64,000 nucleotides of DNA, taken from Dorea phocaeensis. Lineage in GTDB: Bacteria > Bacillota > Clostridia > Lachnospirales > Lachnospiraceae. The notes beneath the pieces are model-generated. The model searched no databases and was not told where the DNA came from. It saw only the letters and a program-made list of their open reading frames with translations. Position numbers and translations under genes: made by a program. The DNA is taken from NCBI RefSeq assembly GCF_900240315.1, contig NZ_OEPZ01000001.1, forward strand, positions 496,001 to 560,000, read 5' to 3'. This document shows, piece by piece, positions 60,199 to 64,000 of the stretch (the first letter of the stretch is position 1; each line of letters starts with the position of its first letter).

Positions 60199-60249
60199 AA
60201 AAAGAGAGCCTATGGAGAAACCTTAACATCTACATAGACTCTCTTTTTT
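60199..60249 (+). terminator. Terminator of the ABC transporter operon
   Basis: Arms AAAAAGAGAGCCTATG (60199-60214) and CATAGACTCTCTTTTTT (60233-60249) pair with one mismatch and end in a T-run, immediately before the tRNA gene on the other strand. Confidence 0.85.
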
Positions 60250-60253
60250 CGCA

Positions 60254-60326
60254 AGCTGGAAATCGGACTTGAACCGACGACCCCTTCATTACGAGTGAAG
60301 TGCTCTACCGACTGAGCTATTCCAGC
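60254..60326 (-). tRNA. tRNA-Thr (anticodon CGU)
   Basis: The cloverleaf is complete on the minus strand: acceptor GCTGGAA/TTCCAGC, D-arm with AGCTCAGTCGGTAGAGC, anticodon stem CTTCA/TGAAG with loop CTCGTAA (anticodon CGT, reading ACG), and T-arm with GGTTCAAGTCC. CCA is not encoded. It is a solitary tRNA between the ABC operon and mscS. Confidence 0.95.
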
Positions 60327-60400
60327 ATTTGTAACCTTTGACAGTCACAAATATTATTATACTCAATTCTGAGTTTTTTGCAAGACTTTTTTTCGTGAAA

Positions 60401-61291
60401 TTACCCTTTCATATGCACTGCCAGCTGCGGATACGGGATTTCAATTTCATTCTCATCCAGAGTCAGCTTAATTTCTTCCAAAAGCCGCCATCTGGTTGCC
60501 CAATACTCCTCACTCTTCACCCATGCACGGGCACCGATAATAACTGCACTGTCCGCCAAATCATCAACAAACACATTGATCTCTTCTTCCTTGATGGTAG
60601 AGGGATCCTCACGAAGCAGGTTTTCTATCAGGGTCTTTGCCTTTTTAAGATCCGCTTCATAAGATATAGACACCTTCAGATCCAGCCGTCTCTCATCCTT
60701 TGCCGTCGCATTGGTCAAACTGTTATTCGTTAAAATTCCATTAGGAATCACAATCGTCTTATTGTCAATGGTACTAAGCTTCGTGTAAAAGATCTGTATC
60801 TCCTTTACCGTACCTTCATTTTTATTCGTATCCTCAATGATATAGTCTCCTACTTCAAATGGTTTCAAAAGCAAAATCAACACTCCGCCTGCAAAGTTGG
60901 ACAGACTTCCCTGCAGCGCCAGACCAATCGCCACACCTCCGGATGCGATTAACGCTGCCACAGACGCCGTATCCACGCCAAATTTTGCTGCGATGCTAAA
61001 CAAAAGCAGAAAGTAAAGAATGAACTTCAAAAAGGAATCTACAAACTGCTCGACTCCTTTATCTGCCTTCGAGTGTTCCATAGACCGCCGCACAATTTTA
61101 CGGATCCATTTGATCAAAAATCTTCCAATAAAGAAGAAGATCAACGCAAACAACACCTTGATGCCAAATGCAATAAGCGACGGAATATGATCCTGCAGAT
61201 ACTGTGCAAACCGTCCTACTTCCTCCACTGTCTCCTGCGTCACTTCTTCTACTTCATTTGTTCCTGACAAAAGCATAATCCCAAATGCCAT
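60401..61291 (-). CDS. Small-conductance mechanosensitive channel (MscS)
   Basis: A 296-residue MscS-family channel that opens under membrane tension on hypo-osmotic shock. It has a short N-terminal segment, three transmembrane helices (~35-60, ~85-110, ~112-145) and the cytoplasmic beta domain. The pore helix AALIASGGVAIGLALQGSLSNFAGGVLILL and the following PFEVGDYI are diagnostic, as is VIPNGILTNNSLTNAT. Confidence 0.94.
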   Translation of the reverse strand: MAFGIMLLSGTNEVEEVTQETVEEVGRFAQYLQDHIPSLIAFGIKVLFALIFFFIGRFLIKWIRKIVRRSMEHSKADKGVEQFVDSFLKFILYFLLLFSIAAKFGVDTASVAALIASGGVAIGLALQGSLSNFAGGVLILLLKPFEVGDYIIEDTNKNEGTVKEIQIFYTKLSTIDNKTIVIPNGILTNNSLTNATAKDERRLDLKVSISYEADLKKAKTLIENLLREDPSTIKEEEINVFVDDLADSAVIIGARAWVKSEEYWATRWRLLEEIKLTLDENEIEIPYPQLAVHMKG

Positions 61292-61349
61292 ATCATTCCT
61301 CCTGTCGTATCCCTTCTTCTTCGATGCAACGGCTTTTTTGCCGTTCTTT

Positions 61350-62192
61350 CTATTTTAATGCCAAAAACGCGCTTAAATTTCCTCGTTTGCCACCGGTCGC
61401 CCGATGGGAAAACAACACATTCGGATTACAGTGTGTACAAAGATTCGTCACTGCAATCTGATCCTTTGGAATTCCCGCTTCCTTAAGAACTAATTCATTT
61501 GCCTTCCAAAGATTCAGCTGATATTTCCCAGCTTCTCTTTGCTCTTCTTTCTGGTAAAACAGCTGCTGCCAATGGCATTCTTCAAAACTGTCCCGGAACT
61601 TTGCAATTACGTCTTCACTTACCTCGTAGCAATCCTGGCAGATAGACGGTCCGACAGCCGCCACGACATCGGCAGGATTCGTTCCATAGACCTCCGTCAT
61701 CTTCTCCACTGTCACTTTTCCCATCTTATGAACCGTGCCCCTCCATCCGGAATGGCTAAGCCCGATCACTTTCTTCACCGGATCTACAAAATATAACGGC
61801 ACGCAGTCTGCATAAAACGTCACCAGACAGATTCCAGGTACATTCGTTACCATTCCGTCGGTCTCCATAAATCTTGTCCCGCGATCTTCTTCCCGAACCA
61901 CCGCTACATTCGTCGTATGCGTCTGATAAGTAAAAGTAAAATCTTCCACTTTCACTCCCAGCGCACCGGCAAGACGCCTTTTATTCTCCTCCACAGCTTC
62001 CGGCGCATCACCTCTTGTAGTACTGATATTCATCGTCGCACAATCTCCGGTGCTGACACCCCCTAACCGCGTAGAAAATCCATGCTTTACAACATTCGTT
62101 CTTTCCAACAGCGGATAAGTCAGAAGCGGAACTCCATTTACCACCTTTTCTTCTAATACGTTTTGGTCATCCTTATAAATTAATCCCAACAT
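61350..62192 (-). CDS. Purine nucleoside phosphorylase/laccase-domain protein (YfiH)
   Basis: A 280-residue protein of the YfiH/PgeF/LACC1 family. Members cleave purine nucleosides and in E. coli edit peptidoglycan precursors. The zinc/active-site motifs are present: FTYQTHTTNV (His), CLVTFYADCVPLYFVD (Cys), LSHSGWRGTVHKM (His), VGPSICQDCYEV, and the final CTHCNPNVLFSHRA. Located 2 nt upstream of the yraN stop-start region, in the lepB-rnhB-yraN-yfiH run. Confidence 0.92.
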   Translation of the reverse strand: MLGLIYKDDQNVLEEKVVNGVPLLTYPLLERTNVVKHGFSTRLGGVSTGDCATMNISTTRGDAPEAVEENKRRLAGALGVKVEDFTFTYQTHTTNVAVVREEDRGTRFMETDGMVTNVPGICLVTFYADCVPLYFVDPVKKVIGLSHSGWRGTVHKMGKVTVEKMTEVYGTNPADVVAAVGPSICQDCYEVSEDVIAKFRDSFEECHWQQLFYQKEEQREAGKYQLNLWKANELVLKEAGIPKDQIAVTNLCTHCNPNVLFSHRATGGKRGNLSAFLALK

Positions 62193-62194
62193 TT

Positions 62195-62563
62195 TTATTC
62201 TCCATAATCAAATGCGTTCTGATACAGCCGAAACTGCTCCCCTTCAATGCTGACCACATCAAAGCGTACCGGCACATCCACAAGACCATGCACCATCAGA
62301 TAATAAAGCGCACATTTTGAAATCTTCTTCTGCTTGCGAAGATCCACCGCTTCCTCCGGATAACCACTTCCTGCCCCCGAGCGATACTTCACCTCGCAAA
62401 ACACCAGGTACTCACCGTCTCTTGCTACAATGTCCACTTCTCCCTGACAGCATCTGTAATTGTATTCCAGAATTTTATATCCGTATTTTTCCAGATAGGC
62501 GCCTGCTTTCCTCTCATAAACGGCTCCTGTCCGGCGTGTATTCTGATAGCTTTCCTTTTTCAT
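62195..62563 (-). CDS. YraN family endonuclease-like protein (UPF0102)
   Basis: A 122-residue protein with a Holliday-junction-resolvase-like fold: GAVYERKAGAYLEKYGYKILEYNYRCCQGEVDIVARDGEYLVFCEVKYRSG, containing the E...D...ExK nuclease pattern. Function is unknown. The ATG at 62563 is preferred; a TTG at 62587 in frame lies inside the end of rnhB. It stands after rnhB, as in many bacteria. Confidence 0.9.
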   Translation of the reverse strand: MKKESYQNTRRTGAVYERKAGAYLEKYGYKILEYNYRCCQGEVDIVARDGEYLVFCEVKYRSGAGSGYPEEAVDLRKQKKISKCALYYLMVHGLVDVPVRFDVVSIEGEQFRLYQNAFDYGE

Positions 62564-62570
62564 CTTTTCT

Positions 62571-63239
62571 TCATACTTCTGATACAAAATTTTTGATAAA
62601 GGTTCTTCTATGAATCGGACTTGCCCCCTGACTTTTCAGCGCTTCTATATGAGCTTTCGTTCCATATCCTTTATTTTTAGCAAAATCATATCCCGGAATC
62701 ACCCCGGCATACTCCGCCATCAAACGGTCTCTTGTTACCTTTGCCACAATACTTGCCGCTGCGATCGACACACTTTTCGCATCACCTTTGATAATCGGAA
62801 TCTGGCGGATCTCAACTTCCGGAATCGTCACCGCATCATTAAGCAGAAGATCTGGCTTTACCGCAAGCTTGGAAATAGCCTCCCGCATCGCCTCATAGGT
62901 CGCCTGCAAAATATTAATTTCATCAATTCTTGCCGGACTTACCATTCCAATTCCTACCGCAACCGCCTTTTCCATAATTTCATCATATAGCTGCTCTCTT
63001 TTCTTTTCCGACAGCTTCTTAGAATCGTTAAGATAGAGAATCGGTTCATCTTTTGGCAGAATGACAGCTCCTGCTACCACTGGACCGGCAAGAGGGCCTC
63101 TGCCCACTTCATCAATTCCGCAAATATACGTACAGTCTGAATGTTCTGTTTCGTATACACTCATGCCTTTGATGCGTTCCATCTCTTTTTCCAGCTTTTC
63201 CTGCTGCTTTCTTCTGCGCTCTTCTTCCCTCTTATTCAT
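62571..63239 (-). CDS. rnhB: Ribonuclease HII
   Basis: RNase HII cuts RNA in RNA-DNA hybrids and removes single ribonucleotides from DNA. The 222-residue protein has a charged, helical N-terminus (~25 residues) and the catalytic motifs YICGIDEVGRGPLAGPVVAGAV, LNDSKKLSEKKREQLY, PDLLLNDAV and IKGDAKSVSIAAASIVAKVTRDRLM. Its start overlaps the lepB stop by 8 nt. Confidence 0.97.
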   Translation of the reverse strand: MNKREEERRRKQQEKLEKEMERIKGMSVYETEHSDCTYICGIDEVGRGPLAGPVVAGAVILPKDEPILYLNDSKKLSEKKREQLYDEIMEKAVAVGIGMVSPARIDEINILQATYEAMREAISKLAVKPDLLLNDAVTIPEVEIRQIPIIKGDAKSVSIAAASIVAKVTRDRLMAEYAGVIPGYDFAKNKGYGTKAHIEALKSQGASPIHRRTFIKNFVSEV

Positions 63240-63792
63240 GCCGAATCACTCCCATCTTATCAAACGGGTAGATTCTGACCCAAGCTTTTCCGATCAGATC
63301 TTCCCGATGCAGAATTCCAACACTTGGATCCCTGCTGTCAGAACTATGATTTCGGTTGTCGCCCAATACAAAATATTCGTCTTCCCCCAGCGTAATTGGC
63401 TCTGCAGCAATTCCAGGGGAATCCATGATCTCTGCGCCATAAATATCACTGGTCAGCTGCTGTCCGTCAATATACGCATATCCATCTATCACCTGCACAG
63501 TTTCCCCCGGCAGACCGATAATCCGCTTAATATAATAAGTATTTTCTTCATATTTATAAGGAAATACAACAATATCATACCGTTTCGGATCTTTAAAACG
63601 ATAACTCAACTTATCTACAATCAGATTATCTCCATCACTGAGCGTTGTCTCCATAGAATGCCCACTGACTCTGGTTCTCTGTCCGACGTAAGTAATAATC
63701 AGATACGTAAGACCAATCAAAATCAGAATATAAACAAGCCATCCAAATATCGTTGAAAAAATTCCTCTTTCCTTTTCTTCCAGTCTTCCCAT
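63232..63792 (-). CDS. lepB: Signal peptidase I
   Basis: A 186-residue type I signal peptidase that removes signal peptides of secreted proteins at the membrane. One N-terminal helix (residues ~16-34) is followed by the catalytic serine in VSGHSMETTL (Ser46) and the lysine in YYIKRIIGLPGE (Lys89). The motif VLGDNRNHSSDSRD is also present. Overlaps rnhB by 8 nt; the operon begins upstream at or beyond rbgA. Confidence 0.97.
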   Translation of the reverse strand: MGRLEEKERGIFSTIFGWLVYILILIGLTYLIITYVGQRTRVSGHSMETTLSDGDNLIVDKLSYRFKDPKRYDIVVFPYKYEENTYYIKRIIGLPGETVQVIDGYAYIDGQQLTSDIYGAEIMDSPGIAAEPITLGEDEYFVLGDNRNHSSDSRDPSVGILHREDLIGKAWVRIYPFDKMGVIRHE

Positions 63793-63845
63793 AACTGCCT
63801 GTTTCCCCTTTCCGGCTTCTCTTTACTTCTGCAGCTTCTTTCCTT

Positions 63846-64000
63846 CTACTTTTCACCTTCTGCCGGATATTCCAGCGTCAGTCTTCCAAGCCTGCCACTG
63901 CGGAAATCATCCAGCATCAGCATTGCCGCCTTCTCTGTATCCAGCCCGCTTCCTTTTAACAGACAATGTCTGCTCTGTGCAATTCGTTCCAAAACCACAT
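63846..64000 (-). CDS. rbgA: Ribosome biogenesis GTPase RbgA (C-terminal end only)
   Basis: Only the last ~51 codons are inside the window, ending in a TAG at 63846. The translated end (ERIAQSRHCLLKGSGLDTEK, then AAMLMLDDFRSGRLGRLTLE) matches the C-terminal RNA-binding tail of RbgA/YlqF, a GTPase needed to finish the 50S subunit. The neighbours lepB and rnhB support this, since rbgA and rnhB are adjacent in Bacillus. The GTPase domain lies beyond the window. Confidence 0.88.
   Translation of the reverse strand, partial: VVLERIAQSRHCLLKGSGLDTEKAAMLMLDDFRSGRLGRLTLEYPAEGEK

Noticed and set aside
61328-61345. AACGGC/GCCGTT hairpin between mscS and yfiH
   Set aside because: The stem is only 6 bp and no T-run follows on the strand of transcription; it is not a convincing terminator.
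1-64000. CRISPR arrays, prophage, insertion sequences, T-box or other known riboswitches
   Set aside because: Looked for repeat-spacer patterns, transposase or integrase genes and hallmark riboswitch/T-box sequences on both strands; none was seen.

Overview
This window is an ordinary-looking core chromosome segment of an anaerobic, spore-forming Firmicute, most likely a gut Lachnospiraceae (Clostridia). The evidence is an alpha/beta small acid-soluble spore protein, a GerW/YtfJ sporulation protein, the Rnf complex, a Na+-pumping decarboxylase cluster and Bacillus/Clostridium-type gene order (rpmB, yloU-fakA-recG, ytfI-ytfJ, cmk-ispH-rpsA, lepB-rbgA-rnhB). The genus is not determined. Nearly all genes are on the minus strand. 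I see no phage, insertion sequence, CRISPR array or rRNA, and one tRNA.

Layout. 1-8 kb: recA (cut by the window edge) with an SOS box, an aminotransferase, two D,D-carboxypeptidases around scpA-scpB and a phosphoesterase, then a spore DNA-binding protein. 8-17 kb: recG, fakA and yloU, then a plus-strand block (OPT transporter, PqqD-like protein, small membrane protein), then pepD and rpmB. 17-26 kb: a cell-envelope and sporulation operon (U32 peptidase, FtsW/RodA, PBP, DUF2953, GerW), zapA and ruvAB. 26-34 kb: a flavin/redox island with a Gx-type transporter, a NusG-II protein, divergent apbE, DUF2752 and rnfCDGEAB. 34-39 kb: cmk-ispH-rpsA, an HI0933-like flavoprotein and a MurR/RpiR regulator. 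39-45 kb: a five-gene biotin-dependent sodium pump with two different carboxyltransferase subunits. 45-49 kb: an isopropylmalate synthase fused to an AraC-type DNA-binding domain, and a sodium/solute symporter. 49-55 kb: a ppk-topB-acyltransferase-dehydrogenase-mgsA operon preceded by a Pho-box-like promoter. 55-64 kb: asd, argH, queH, a two-gene ABC transporter, tRNA-Thr(CGU), mscS, yfiH, yraN, rnhB, lepB and the end of rbgA.

How it fits together. Rnf and the decarboxylase pump would both build an ion gradient across the membrane, and the SSS symporter could spend it. ApbE would attach FMN to RnfG and RnfD. The best candidates for something little described are the LeuA-AraC fusion (44812-46800), with a repeated motif in its own promoter; the dual-carboxyltransferase pump; the palindromic leader of apbE; the Cys-rich tail on RnfE; the Pho-box-driven ppk-mgsA operon; and the OPT-PqqD pair. 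All functions are read from sequence alone; no database search was run.
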